NCBI GenBank assembly: GCA_964423575.1
Contig: CAYRFF010000011.1
Span: 1-64,000 of the forward strand
Source: CAYRFF01 sp964423575
GTDB lineage: Bacteria; Bacteroidota; Bacteroidia; Chitinophagales; Saprospiraceae
DNA length: 64,000 nt
Direction of reading: 5' to 3'
The position numbers and the translations under genes are program-made. The notes beneath the pieces were generated by a model. The model saw only the letters and a list, made by a program, of their open reading frames with translations. It was not told where the DNA came from and did not search any database. Shown in pieces: positions 9,963 through 18,868 of this stretch. The first letter of the stretch is position 1. Each line of letters begins with the position of its first letter.

Positions 9963-9991
9963 CAAAGATAAAATTTCTTTTTGTAAGACAA
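9963..9991 (-). promoter_or_regulatory. tRNA-Lys promoter
   Basis: On the minus strand, TTG (9991-9989), an 18-bp spacer and TATCTTTG (9970-9963) stand 28 bp upstream of the tRNA-Lys 5' end, matching the Bacteroidota promoter. Confidence 0.65.
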
Positions 9992-10026
9992 AAATACATT
10001 TCATCTTTTTTATAAATATTTTTAAT

Positions 10027-10953
10027 TTATTTCTTTTCTATCACCCAAGAAGTTCCGTCTACCGCAAGTTCAGAATTGGGAAACACTGATCTAGCCTCAT
10101 CAAGAAGCGGGTTTAGATCTTCATACCTTGAACTAAAATGTCCAAGCAATAATTTTCCTGCATTTGCCTTTAAGGCAAATTTCGCCGCCTGAGCAGCTGT
10201 GGAATGTCCGGTTTTCTCTGCCCGTGCAGCTGCTTCCTCAAGAAAAGTAGACTCATGATATAACAAATCGACGTTTTCAACCATAGGAGCGCGCTCAGGT
10301 AGATACATCGTATCAGCCATATATGCATAAGATCTTGCCTCGCGCATAGGCAATACATAATCTCTATAGTTGAAAATTCTTCCATCTTTCAACTCCACAT
10401 CCATCCCCTTCTTCAGTTCAACAAGAGTCCATAAGGGAATATCCGATTCTTCCAACTTTTCCTTATCTATATTGTACTCCGTAATCTTTTCTCTGAGTAG
10501 ATAACCAGTTGCAGGAATACGATGTGCCAATGGGATTGTCAGTACTTCAAGGTGCTTATTTCCATAAACAACTTTATGTTCAGTACAATCTACATTATGA
10601 AACGTAAGTGGGTATGTCAGTTGAATTCCCGATATATCGAGAAAACCGTTGATAAAGGTGCCCAATCCTTCAGGAGCATAAATTTCAAGTTCCTTTTCCC
10701 TATTATTCAGGCTTAGACTAGTTAACAATCCCGGGAGTCCAAAGATGTGATCGCCATGTAGATGTGAAATAAAAATCGCATCCAGGGCAAAGGGGCTTAA
10801 TTTATATTCTTGCAGACGGAATTGACAACCTTCTCCGCAATCAATCAGATAATTGTACTTGCCATATCGGACATATTGGGCACTTGGAAATCGCCCTTTA
10901 AAAGGCAAGGCGGAATTGGAGCCTAGGATATGTACTATAAAATCACTGCTCAC
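10027..10953 (-). CDS. rnz: Ribonuclease Z (tRNA 3' processing endonuclease)
   Basis: RNase Z cuts pre-tRNAs after the discriminator base. This fits the two tRNAs here, which lack encoded CCA. The 308-residue protein is a beta-CASP-less metallo-beta-lactamase fold of normal short-form length. It has the zinc motif HLHGDH (about residues 63-68), a histidine near 141 (PLAHRIPATGY), the aspartate in YMADTMYL, and a late HFSSRY motif. The exosite segment is also present. It starts 2 bp after the STAS gene upstream and is translated from the same message, with a promoter at 11364-11393. Confidence 0.93.
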   Translation of the reverse strand: MSSDFIVHILGSNSALPFKGRFPSAQYVRYGKYNYLIDCGEGCQFRLQEYKLSPFALDAIFISHLHGDHIFGLPGLLTSLSLNNREKELEIYAPEGLGTFINGFLDISGIQLTYPLTFHNVDCTEHKVVYGNKHLEVLTIPLAHRIPATGYLLREKITEYNIDKEKLEESDIPLWTLVELKKGMDVELKDGRIFNYRDYVLPMREARSYAYMADTMYLPERAPMVENVDLLYHESTFLEEAAARAEKTGHSTAAQAAKFALKANAGKLLLGHFSSRYEDLNPLLDEARSVFPNSELAVDGTSWVIEKK

Positions 10954-10955
10954 CC

Positions 10956-11330
10956 TTAATCATCCTGTTCACTATGTTTCTGAACCTGATCCATCAAAAG
11001 CAGATTTTCAGCTTCTTCAAGATCTTTAGTAATCTTCAGGATGGTATGTAACCTGGAGATTTCGATAATTTTCCTCACGTTATCGCTGTCAATTCTAGTC
11101 AATGCAAAAAAGCCCTCTTCCTTCCATAGACGATTGGCAGTAAGAATGGCACTCAAGCCTGAAGAATCGATGTAATCGACTTCTTGCATGTCTACAATTA
11201 AATTATGTACGCCCTCATTCTTGAGAAAAATAAACTGTGATTTCAGCTCCGGAGAGATCAGTGAGTCTACTTTTTCCTCCTGAATTTTAAATATCGCATA
11301 CTTTTCTCGCTTATCTAGTGAATATTTCAT
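10956..11330 (-). CDS. STAS-domain anti-sigma-factor-antagonist-like protein
   Basis: The 124-residue protein is a single STAS domain like SpoIIAA/RsbV. The conserved phosphorylation-site region is visible as VDYIDSSGLSAILTANR near residues 52-68, where a serine of DSSG is the usual target of an anti-sigma kinase. No cognate kinase or phosphatase is adjacent. In Bacteroidota this STAS gene is often found directly before RNase Z, as here (2-bp spacing). Function is probably regulatory through a partner switch, but the partner is unknown. Confidence 0.85.
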   Translation of the reverse strand: MKYSLDKREKYAIFKIQEEKVDSLISPELKSQFIFLKNEGVHNLIVDMQEVDYIDSSGLSAILTANRLWKEEGFFALTRIDSDNVRKIIEISRLHTILKITKDLEEAENLLLMDQVQKHSEQDD

Positions 11331-11363
11331 TCTGTTCCTCTTTTTTACTTAGTTGATTCAGGG

Positions 11364-11393
11364 CAAAGATAGCAGTCTTCTTCTATGGTGCAA
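11364..11393 (-). promoter_or_regulatory. Promoter of the STAS-rnz operon
   Basis: On the minus strand, TTG (11393-11391), a 19-bp spacer and TATCTTTG (11371-11364) form a full Bacteroidota promoter 33 bp before the STAS start codon. Confidence 0.75.
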
Positions 11394-11629
11394 AACGCTT
11401 TTAAACAATTACCCTTTCCCACTCTCATTTTTAGTATCGCTTACGCAAATGTTAAATATATTATTTTCATAGTCAATATAAATATAATGCAATAATTGTA
11501 ATTAAATTGCACCCTAAAGGCTCAAATTTGAATCGAATATAAAATTTAAAAATGTATCGCCTCAATAGTCCGGGAATGGTAATAATAAACAACAAACGTT
11601 AACATAGGGTTAAAGTCAGGTCAGGATGG

Positions 11630-11681
11630 CACTTTTAATGGCTAATTTGCGTCATTAAGTCAGGAAAATCCATTAAAAGTG
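11630..11681. promoter_or_regulatory. 12-bp perfect inverted repeat upstream of clpC
   Basis: CACTTTTAATGG (11630-11641) is matched by its exact reverse complement at 11670-11681, with 28 bp between the arms. It lies 90 bp before the clpC ATG in a 440-bp gene-free stretch. It could be an operator for a stress regulator or an mRNA-leader stem. No TAnnTTTG element was found nearby, so the clpC promoter may use another sigma factor. Confidence 0.5.
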
Positions 11682-11771
11682 TAATGGCACAATTTTTAAG
11701 CATATATTTACTATTGAATAGTCTGTAAAGGACAATTCGTTATAAATATAGAAAAATTCACAGGAATAGCA

Positions 11772-14369
11772 ATGAATAGAAAATTTTCAAAAGACGTGAA
11801 AGAAATTCTGCATGAGAGCACCAGGGAAGCCTTTAGGCTCGGCAATAATTTTGTCGGACCTGAACATCTCTTACTGGGTGTCTTGAAATCAGAATCCGTA
11901 TATATAAAGAAAATAATGGAATCTCTGGAGATTGAACTCGACGATCTTATTGAGGATCTTGAAGAAGTTTCACAAAGAGCAGTTTCCGACAAATCAGGCT
12001 ACAACATAAGCAATGTTCAGCTTGACAAGGAAGCCTCCAGGATTTTAAAAGTTAGTTTTCTTGAGGCTAAGTTGTTCGGGCTGACTGAGATCAGTCCTGA
12101 AATGCTTGTTTTATCCATTCTGAAACATGATGATAATGAGGCAGCAAATATCTTAGCTGATTACGATGTAGATTATGAAATATTCAGAGAAGAGCTCGAG
12201 TATATCATTCAGGAAGGCGATTACATAGGACCGGATATCACATCAGAAACACCTTCTGATTCAGATATGCCGATGGAAGATGATGAAGGAGACGCCGCAG
12301 GCCGTTACGGAAGTTCAAGAAAAGTAAGGACCAAGTCCAGAACTCCGGTATTGGATAATTTTGGTAGAGACATAACCAGGCTGGCGGAAGAAGACGAGCT
12401 AGATCCCATTATCGGTCGTGAGAATGAGATTGAACGCGTGTCTCAGATTTTGAGTCGACGTAAGAAAAACAACCCTATTCTCATCGGAGAGCCGGGTGTG
12501 GGTAAAACTGCAATCGTAGAGGGTCTCGCTCTCAGAATCAGGGACAAGAAGGTTTCCAGAACTCTTTTCAACAAGAGAATCGTCATGCTTGACCTAGCAG
12601 CATTGGTTGCCGGAACTAAGTATCGTGGACAGTTTGAAGAGCGCATGAAAGCGATTATGAAAGAGCTGGAAAAGAATGATGACGTTATTCTTTTCATCGA
12701 TGAGATTCATACAATTGTAGGTGCGGGTGGAGCAACAGGGTCTCTGGATGCAAGTAATATTTTCAAACCTGCTCTTGCCAGGGGAGAACTTCAGTGTATT
12801 GGTGCATCCACGCTTGATGAGTTCAGACAGCATATCGAAAAAGACGGTGCTCTTGAAAGACGTTTCCAGAAAGTTCTGGTTGAGCCGCCTTCGGTAGAAG
12901 AAACAATCGATATACTCGAGAGAATCAAGGAAAATTATGAAAACTTCCACAATGTCACCTATAGCGATGAGGCTATTAAAGCTTGCGTCAAATTAAGTGA
13001 CAGATACATCAGCGACAGATTCTTGCCGGATAAGGCAATCGATATTCTGGATGAAGTCGGTGCTCGAGTACATCTGAAGAATATACACGTTCCTAAACAT
13101 ATCGAGGAACTTGAAGAAAAGATAGAAAAGCTAAAGCTTGCTAAAAACAAGGCTGTAAAGAATCAGCAGTATGAAAAAGCAGCTGAGTTCAGAGATAGTG
13201 AATCCAAGCTCTCTCGCCAACTTGAGCGCGCAAAAGAAAAATGGGAAGAAGAAACCAAATCTATGCGCTATCCAGTTGAAGAAAGCGATATTGCCGAAGT
13301 TGTTGCGATGATGACCGGTATTCCTATGCAGCGTGTCGAGCAATCTGAAAGCAAGAAGCTCGTGGAAATGAGCGAGGATATTAAGAAAGAAGTCATCGGT
13401 CAGGATGAGGCAATTAAGAAAATAACCAGAGCGATACAGCGTAATCGCGTGGGATTAAAAGATCCTAACAAGCCAATTGGTTCTTTTATTTTCCTGGGAC
13501 CTACGGGTGTTGGTAAGACAGAACTTGCCAAAGCGTTATCAAGATATCTGTTTGATACTGAAGACGCTCTGGTTCGTCTGGACATGAGTGAATATATGGA
13601 GAAGTTCAGTATTTCAAGACTTATCGGAGCACCTCCGGGCTATGTGGGATATGAAGAAGGTGGACAGCTTACTGAACAAGTGCGCAGGAAGCCGTACTCA
13701 GTCATATTGTTTGATGAGATTGAGAAAGCACATCCTGACGTCTACAATATCTTATTGCAGGTACTTGATGACGGTCAGCTCACAGATGGCTTAGGTAGAA
13801 AGGTCAATTTCAAGAACACTTTAATCATCATGACTTCCAATATCGGAGTGCGAAATCTAAAAGATTTTGGACAAGGTGTAGGATTTGAGACAAGTGCGAG
13901 AAGAGACGGTAAGGATGAGCATGCCAAGAGTGTAATTCAGCAAGCTTTGAAGCGTACATTTGCTCCGGAGTTTCTCAACAGACTTGATGACTTGATTATT
14001 TTCAATTCTCTTACACAAGAGAATATTTACAAAATTATCGACATCAGTCTCGCACAGTTATATGATAGATTAAGTGAATTGGATTTTACATTGGAATTAT
14101 CCGATGAGGCCAAGAAATTTGTTTCAGAGAAGGGCTTTGACCCTCAGTATGGAGCAAGACCACTGAATCGGGCTATTCAGAAGTACATAGAAGACCCGTT
14201 GGCAGAATTCATACTTAATGAAAAGCCGAAAGAGAATAGTGCTCTTGTGGCGGATCTTGACGAAGATGGAGAAAGTCTTGTGATAAGTTTTGCCAAAGTT
14301 GAAAAAGCTAAGAGAAGTGAGGAAGGTTCAGTGGACACGAAGAAGAAGGCAGAAGAAGAGGAATCGTAA
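11772..14369 (+). CDS. clpC: AAA+ unfoldase ClpC
   Basis: ClpC is the ATP-driven unfoldase that feeds substrates to ClpP. The 865-residue protein has two Clp_N repeats (residues about 1-150), a first AAA+ domain with Walker A GEPGVGKT and Walker B VILFIDEIH, a middle UVR-type coiled coil (about 440-480), and a second AAA+ domain with GPTGVGKT and VILFDEIEKAHP. The C-terminal D2-small domain ends in a Lys/Glu-rich tail. A VGF tripeptide (GQGVGF) lies in the second AAA+ domain, as expected for ClpP docking. The gene stands alone, upstream of infC, with a perfect inverted repeat in its upstream region. Confidence 0.95.
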   Translation: MNRKFSKDVKEILHESTREAFRLGNNFVGPEHLLLGVLKSESVYIKKIMESLEIELDDLIEDLEEVSQRAVSDKSGYNISNVQLDKEASRILKVSFLEAKLFGLTEISPEMLVLSILKHDDNEAANILADYDVDYEIFREELEYIIQEGDYIGPDITSETPSDSDMPMEDDEGDAAGRYGSSRKVRTKSRTPVLDNFGRDITRLAEEDELDPIIGRENEIERVSQILSRRKKNNPILIGEPGVGKTAIVEGLALRIRDKKVSRTLFNKRIVMLDLAALVAGTKYRGQFEERMKAIMKELEKNDDVILFIDEIHTIVGAGGATGSLDASNIFKPALARGELQCIGASTLDEFRQHIEKDGALERRFQKVLVEPPSVEETIDILERIKENYENFHNVTYSDEAIKACVKLSDRYISDRFLPDKAIDILDEVGARVHLKNIHVPKHIEELEEKIEKLKLAKNKAVKNQQYEKAAEFRDSESKLSRQLERAKEKWEEETKSMRYPVEESDIAEVVAMMTGIPMQRVEQSESKKLVEMSEDIKKEVIGQDEAIKKITRAIQRNRVGLKDPNKPIGSFIFLGPTGVGKTELAKALSRYLFDTEDALVRLDMSEYMEKFSISRLIGAPPGYVGYEEGGQLTEQVRRKPYSVILFDEIEKAHPDVYNILLQVLDDGQLTDGLGRKVNFKNTLIIMTSNIGVRNLKDFGQGVGFETSARRDGKDEHAKSVIQQALKRTFAPEFLNRLDDLIIFNSLTQENIYKIIDISLAQLYDRLSELDFTLELSDEAKKFVSEKGFDPQYGARPLNRAIQKYIEDPLAEFILNEKPKENSALVADLDEDGESLVISFAKVEKAKRSEEGSVDTKKKAEEEES

Positions 14370-14394
14370 ATATAATTTATAGAACAAATATTAA

Positions 14395-14428
14395 ATATAC
14401 AGGAGGCAAAACATTGTCTCCTGTATAT
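14395..14428 (+). terminator. Stem-loop between clpC and infC
   Basis: ATATACAGGAG pairs perfectly with CTCCTGTATAT across a 12-nt loop, 26 bp after the clpC stop. The following sequence has no strong T-run, so it may be a weak terminator, or a structure in the infC leader that sequesters the AGGAGG it contains. Confidence 0.5.
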
Positions 14429-14470
14429 CAATTACTTATAAAAGCATTATTCAATTTAAATTAAAATCAT

Positions 14471-15055
14471 TTGGCAAGAGGTCAGTATTACAGAAATAAC
14501 GATAGAGATAAAAACGCTTACAGAGTTAACGATGATATCAGAGTCCCGGAGGTAAGACTCGTGGGTGATGATCTTGAAGAAATCAGCGATTTAGTCGGTG
14601 AAGACATTGAAGTAGACGTTTACCCTACATCCAAGGTTAAGGAGTGGGCGAGAAAAGCGGAACTGGATGTCGTGGAAATATCACCAAAGGCAAAGCCCCC
14701 TGCTGTAAAAATCCTCGATTACAACAAGTTCTTATACGATAAGAAAAAGCGTGAGAGGAAAATCAAGAAGAATGCTCAGAAGACAGTAGTAAAGGAAATC
14801 CGATTTGGTCCCAATACTGATGAGCACGACTTCAACTTTAAACTCAATCACGCTAAGGGCTTTCTTGAAGAAGGTGCCAAGGTCAGGGCTTATGTACATT
14901 TCAGGGGACGTTCTATCGTATTTAAAGATAGAGGAGAACTATTATTACTCCGCTTTTTAAAGGAACTAGAAGAACTGGGAGCTGCGGAAGCGCTACCAAA
15001 AATGGAAGGAAGACGTATGTCTGTTATGGTTTCCCCAAAGAAAAAGAAGAGTTAA
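14471..15055 (+). CDS. infC: Translation initiation factor IF-3
   Basis: IF-3 prevents premature 50S joining and proofreads the start codon. The 194-residue protein begins with the family N-terminal block (YRVNDDIRVPEVRLVGDD, residues about 17-34), followed by a Lys-rich linker (KKKRERKIKKNAQK) and the C-terminal domain (VKEIRFGPNTDEHDF). No in-frame ATG exists upstream of or near the N-terminal block. The only usable start is TTG at 14471. A rare initiation codon is the known basis of IF-3 autoregulation in other bacteria, so the same is likely here. It is followed by rpmI and rplT. Confidence 0.92.
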   Translation: MARGQYYRNNDRDKNAYRVNDDIRVPEVRLVGDDLEEISDLVGEDIEVDVYPTSKVKEWARKAELDVVEISPKAKPPAVKILDYNKFLYDKKKRERKIKKNAQKTVVKEIRFGPNTDEHDFNFKLNHAKGFLEEGAKVRAYVHFRGRSIVFKDRGELLLLRFLKELEELGAAEALPKMEGRRMSVMVSPKKKKS

Positions 15056-15074
15056 AAATATTTCTGGGATAAAT

Positions 15075-15105
15075 TTGCTATTTCAGGTTACAAAGAATAT
15101 CTTTG
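15075..15105 (+). promoter_or_regulatory. Internal promoter for rpmI-rplT, inside a small palindrome
   Basis: TTG (15075-15077), a 20-bp spacer and TATCTTTG (15098-15105) form a consensus promoter between infC and rpmI. The -7 element is the right half of an inverted repeat CAAAGA-ATA-TCTTTG (15091-15105). It allows L35/L20 expression independent of infC. Confidence 0.55.
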
Positions 15106-15135
15106 CTGACCTAAATTATCAAAACGGATAAGATT

Positions 15136-15330
15136 ATGCCTAAAATGAAGACGCACTCCGGTGCAAAGAAGAGATTTAAAGTGACTGGTTCAGGGAAAAT
15201 TATGCATAAGCGTTCCAATAATTATCACCTTGCCAGGAAAAAATCCAAGAGTAGAAAATTACGCCTTGAAGGAAAGACAGTATTAGATAAGTCTAACCTT
15301 TCAGCCGTAAGAGACATGCTTTGCATGTAA
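15136..15330 (+). CDS. rpmI: 50S ribosomal protein L35
   Basis: The 64-residue basic protein begins MPKMKTHSGAKKRFKVTG, the L35 signature, and has the normal length. It lies between infC and rplT in the conserved order. A promoter-like sequence directly upstream (15075-15105) suggests that it can be transcribed without infC. Confidence 0.97.
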   Translation: MPKMKTHSGAKKRFKVTGSGKIMHKRSNNYHLARKKSKSRKLRLEGKTVLDKSNLSAVRDMLCM

Positions 15331-15402
15331 TTGAATTATATTTTTTAACGAGGTTACAGGTTTAAAGTGGTTTTCCCTCTGTAACGTACTAAAATAACTA
15401 TT

Positions 15403-15747
15403 ATGCCTAGAGCAACCAATTCAGTAGCTTCAAGAAATAGAAGAAAAAAATACTTTAAGGCAGCAAAAGGTTACTTCGGTGCAAGAAGTAAAGTTTATAC
15501 AGTTGCCAAGAACGCAGTCGAAAAAGGATTGCAGTATGCCTACCGTGACAGAAAGAATAAGAAAAGAGCATTCAGAAGTCTGTGGATTATGCGTATTAAC
15601 GCAGCAGCACGTGAACACGGAATGTCCTATTCAGCTTTTATGCACAAGCTTTCAGAGAACGACATCAGTCTCAACAGAAAGGCTTTGGCTGATTTAGCAA
15701 TGAATCACCCAACTGCATTTAAAGCTATCGTAGATAAGGTAGCATAA
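15403..15747 (+). CDS. rplT: 50S ribosomal protein L20
   Basis: The 114-residue protein is full length for L20, a 23S rRNA-binding protein needed early in 50S assembly. It has the basic N-terminal extension (SRNRRKKYFKAAKGYFG) and the globular domain (LWIMRINAAAREHGMSYS). It is the last gene of infC-rpmI-rplT and is followed by a strong intrinsic terminator. Confidence 0.97.
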   Translation: MPRATNSVASRNRRKKYFKAAKGYFGARSKVYTVAKNAVEKGLQYAYRDRKNKKRAFRSLWIMRINAAAREHGMSYSAFMHKLSENDISLNRKALADLAMNHPTAFKAIVDKVA

Positions 15748-15780
15748 ACAGTAAGATAATTAAGAATTAATCATGGCTGT

Positions 15781-15820
15781 GCGGATTGTGTCTTCGGATG
15801 CAGTCCGCTTTTTCTTTTTA
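15781..15820 (+). terminator. Intrinsic terminator after rplT
   Basis: GCGGATTG (15781-15788) pairs with CAGTCCGC (15801-15808) with one G-U pair, closed by a TTCGGATG-type loop. It is followed by TTTTTCTTTTT. Confidence 0.85.
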
Positions 15821-15921
15821 TAGATCTCTCAAACTCCGGATGCCTACAATTATGTATCTCTCATTCATAGAATCAGAGAGGAAACATTTGCGAAAGCTTA
15901 AATAAATACAAAATACTAATA

Positions 15922-17169
15922 TCAATGCCTTATCGCATCGACAGGATCCATACGCGAAGCACGGAAAGCGGGAATAAATCCTGCCAAAACTCCAATGAGT
16001 GCAGATAATCCGATTCCCAGAAGGATATTGTAGGCAGAAAGGAACATTTCAAAGCTCGCATAATTGTTGACCACGGCCATCGTAATGTATACGAGAATTA
16101 AGCCTGCTATACCTCCTATCACACAGAGAACGATAGCCTCAATGAGGAATTCCATCAGAATAACATAGGATGGAGCCCCCAAAGCCTTTTTGATACCTAT
16201 AATTTTTATACGCTCATTTACAGAGACAAACATGATATTAGCTACAGAAAACATTCCTACAAGGATAGCAAAACCACCTATAAGCATTCCGGCGAGGCTC
16301 AGGATCCCAAAGACTCTTTCCAGGGCATTGGCAAGGATGGAAATTTCATTGAGCTCAAAGTTATTTTCCTCCATAGGTTTAAGCCGCCGTTCAGCTCGTA
16401 AACGGATAGTGATATCATCCTTCAACTGTTGCATAGTTCTGTCTTCTCCGGCCTTTACTGCGAGGAAATGTGAGAAAAAGCGCGATTTATAGTTGATTAG
16501 TTTCTTCCCATTGGTCCAGGGAAGCATAATCATTTGGTCATAGGGAATAACATTTATAAGCGACTGTCCTTCCTCCTCAAATACGCCTATCACCTCGTAT
16601 TTAAGGCCTTTAATCTTAATTATCTTTCCTATAGGATCTGCGTTTCCAAAAAGTGAACTAGCGACATCGTAGCCTATAATTGCAGAATTACTTCCACGCT
16701 CGTATTCATAGTTATTAAAATAACGTCCTCTGGCAATATTGAGTGGGAATACCCGGTCATATTCAAAGGTAACCGGCATCACGAAGATATTGGACAGGCT
16801 ATTATTCATGTAGGTAATATTCCCTGCGCTCATAGCTGTAAACAGGGAAATCTCATCCTTTCCATCAAGACTTGCCTTCAGAGCCTGATAATCCTCATAG
16901 CCGGGATATGGTCTCTTTAAGTATTTCCAATATTGTGAACCTGGATGCTCATTCCATGGCTCTCTTGAAACGTATACAACATCATCGCCCAGCTTGGAAA
17001 AATTGTTTAAAACTTCATTTTCGAGTGAATCGACAGCAGCGAGTATAGAAATAATCGAAAAAATCCCTATGGTTATCCCAAGCAGGGATAATAAGGTTCT
17101 GAGGCGATTGGCACTCAATTGTTGCCATGCCTGCAATACACTTTCATAAAGGATTCTAAATGCAATCAT
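15922..17169 (-). CDS. FtsX/MacB-type ABC transporter permease
   Basis: The 415-residue membrane protein has the type VII ABC permease plan: an N-terminal helix (about residues 20-45, LRTLLSLLGITIGIFSI), a large periplasmic MacB-PCD domain (about 50-275) and three C-terminal helices (about 290-405). The conserved loop ERIKIIGIKKALGA matches the FtsX family. Such permeases use an ATPase of the MacB/LolD type; no ATPase gene is adjacent, so its partner is encoded elsewhere. Substrate unknown; related systems export lipoproteins, peptides or drugs, or transmit force. Confidence 0.88.
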   Translation of the reverse strand: MIAFRILYESVLQAWQQLSANRLRTLLSLLGITIGIFSIISILAAVDSLENEVLNNFSKLGDDVVYVSREPWNEHPGSQYWKYLKRPYPGYEDYQALKASLDGKDEISLFTAMSAGNITYMNNSLSNIFVMPVTFEYDRVFPLNIARGRYFNNYEYERGSNSAIIGYDVASSLFGNADPIGKIIKIKGLKYEVIGVFEEEGQSLINVIPYDQMIMLPWTNGKKLINYKSRFFSHFLAVKAGEDRTMQQLKDDITIRLRAERRLKPMEENNFELNEISILANALERVFGILSLAGMLIGGFAILVGMFSVANIMFVSVNERIKIIGIKKALGAPSYVILMEFLIEAIVLCVIGGIAGLILVYITMAVVNNYASFEMFLSAYNILLGIGLSALIGVLAGFIPAFRASRMDPVDAIRH

Positions 17170-17305
17170 GCTTCTAAATTAAATGCTTCCCTTCTACCTT
17201 CAAAATGTTATAGATAAACGAATAGTTTTGACAGTTAAACAGCATTCCTGCATATATTTAAACATTCTGATAAAACTAAGCTTAATAATGATGAGAATGA
17301 TTTAT

Positions 17306-17313
17306 TATCTTTG
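17306..17313 (+). promoter_or_regulatory. queA -7 promoter element
   Basis: TATCTTTG matches TAnnTTTG 42 bp before the queA ATG. The -33 region lacks a clear TTG. Confidence 0.5.
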
Positions 17314-17355
17314 TAATCTTTTAAAATTTAACCGTTAATCTATTTTAATTAAACT

Positions 17356-18420
17356 ATGCGTACGAAGTTATCACAATTCAAATATAAATTACCTAAGCAA
17401 CTTATCGCGCAGTATCCTGCGGAGAACCGGGATGAGTCTCGATTAATGGTGGTCCATAAAGACAGCGGAAAAATCGAACATAAGATCTTTAAAGACCTCG
17501 TCGATTACTTTGATGAAGGGGATGCAATGATTTTCAACAATACCAAGGTTTTTCCAGCCAGGCTATATGGTAAGAAAGATAAGACTGAAGCAAATATCGA
17601 GGTTTTCCTTCTTCACGAATTAAATGCCGGTTCCTTCTTGTGGGACGTTATGGTTGATCCAGCCCGTAAAATACGAGTGGGTAATAAACTCTATTTCCAG
17701 GATGATGATGGCAATGACCTTCTCACAGCTGAAGTAATTGACAACACTACTTCCCGCGGACGAACAATACGTTTCTTCTATGAAGGAGATCCTGAGGAAT
17801 TCAGAAAAGAGTTATATACAATAGGGACTACTCCCCTACCAAAATATATGGCAAGAGAGCCAGAGCCTGAGGATACGGAACGTTATCAGACTATCTTCGC
17901 CAAGAATATCGGAGCAGTTGCAGCTCCATCCGCAGGATTACACTTCAGTGAAATCCTTATGAAGCGTATGGAACTGAAAGGAATCGATTTTTCTGAAGTT
18001 ACTCTGCATGCAGGTTTAGGTACATTCCGCAAAATTGCAGTAGAGGATCTATCCAAGCACAAAATGGACGCAGAATACTTTGAAGTAACTCAGGACGCTG
18101 CTGAGATAGTAAATAACGCTAAAAGAAAAGATCGTCGTGTATGTGCAGTAGGTACAACGACAATGCGTGCGATTGAATCCTCAGTATCTTCAGAGCATTT
18201 ACTAAAAGATTCCAAGGGGTGGACTAACCTGTTTATTTTTGAACCGCATGAGTTCAGTATTGCTGATTCAATGATTACAAATTTCCATCCTTCTCAGTCA
18301 AGTCTATTGATTATGACAGCTGCATTTGGGGGATATGATTTAATTATGGATGCATATCAGGCGGCGATAAAAGAAGAATATCGCTTCCATGCTTATGGGG
18401 ACGCAATGCTTATACTTTAG
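17356..18420 (+). CDS. queA: S-adenosylmethionine:tRNA ribosyltransferase-isomerase QueA
   Basis: QueA transfers the ribosyl part of SAM to preQ1 in tRNA, making epoxyqueuosine. The 354-residue protein matches the family along its length: LSQFKYKLPKQLIAQYP at the start, MIFNNTKVFPARLYG, GAVAAPSAGLHFS near residue 190, LHAGLGTFRKI, and TNFHPSQSSLLIMTAAF near the C-terminus. The start ATG agrees with the family N-terminus. Other queuosine genes are not in the window. Confidence 0.96.
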   Translation: MRTKLSQFKYKLPKQLIAQYPAENRDESRLMVVHKDSGKIEHKIFKDLVDYFDEGDAMIFNNTKVFPARLYGKKDKTEANIEVFLLHELNAGSFLWDVMVDPARKIRVGNKLYFQDDDGNDLLTAEVIDNTTSRGRTIRFFYEGDPEEFRKELYTIGTTPLPKYMAREPEPEDTERYQTIFAKNIGAVAAPSAGLHFSEILMKRMELKGIDFSEVTLHAGLGTFRKIAVEDLSKHKMDAEYFEVTQDAAEIVNNAKRKDRRVCAVGTTTMRAIESSVSSEHLLKDSKGWTNLFIFEPHEFSIADSMITNFHPSQSSLLIMTAAFGGYDLIMDAYQAAIKEEYRFHAYGDAMLIL

Positions 18421-18502
18421 TAAAAGAGGTTATTCAAAAAATATATGCAAACTGTGGAACCTTTCCGGGCTTTCTTGCATTTGGAAATAAACACGGCGAA
18501 GC

Positions 18503-18532
18503 TTGGATATTATATATATAATTTTAGCTTTG
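18503..18532 (+). promoter_or_regulatory. Promoter of the DUF2795-cmk pair
   Basis: TTG (18503-18505), a 19-bp spacer and TAGCTTTG (18525-18532) give a full consensus Bacteroidota promoter 49 bp before the ATG at 18582. Confidence 0.75.
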
Positions 18533-18581
18533 CAGTAATAATAGAAAATTATAATTCTTTAAGTAAAATCATAAATAAAAG

Positions 18582-18803
18582 ATGTATTGGACATTAGAAT
18601 TAGCCCATCATTTGGATGATGCGCCTTGGCCGGCGACCAGAGATGAACTTATTGATTATGCAATACGATCAGGTGCGCCAATCGAGGTTATAGAAAACCT
18701 CCAAAACATGGAGGATGAAGAAGATATTTATGAGAATATCGAAGATATCTGGCCGGATTATCCTAGAAAGGATGATTTCCTCTTCAATGAAGATGAATAT
18801 TAA
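18582..18803 (+). CDS. DUF2795 family small acidic protein
   Basis: The 73-residue acidic protein (MYWTLELAHHLDDAPWPATRDEL at the start; EDIWPDYP and FNEDEY at the end) closely resembles the DUF2795 proteins that are widespread in Bacteroidota. Function is unknown. The fold is expected to be small and helical, with a very acidic C-terminal half. It has its own consensus promoter and lies 65 bp before cmk, so the two may be co-transcribed. Confidence 0.85.
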   Translation: MYWTLELAHHLDDAPWPATRDELIDYAIRSGAPIEVIENLQNMEDEEDIYENIEDIWPDYPRKDDFLFNEDEY

Positions 18804-18868
18804 ACGCCGGTGAGCAATACGGGATTCCGATATTGCGTATCTCAACGAGAATTTTCAAATATGGGTCT

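Noticed and set aside
11626..11700. TGGCAC motifs upstream of clpC as sigma-54 promoters
   Set aside because: Two TGGCAC sequences occur, but the downstream GC is not at the fixed -12 distance (the spacing is one or two bases too long) and TTGC is absent.
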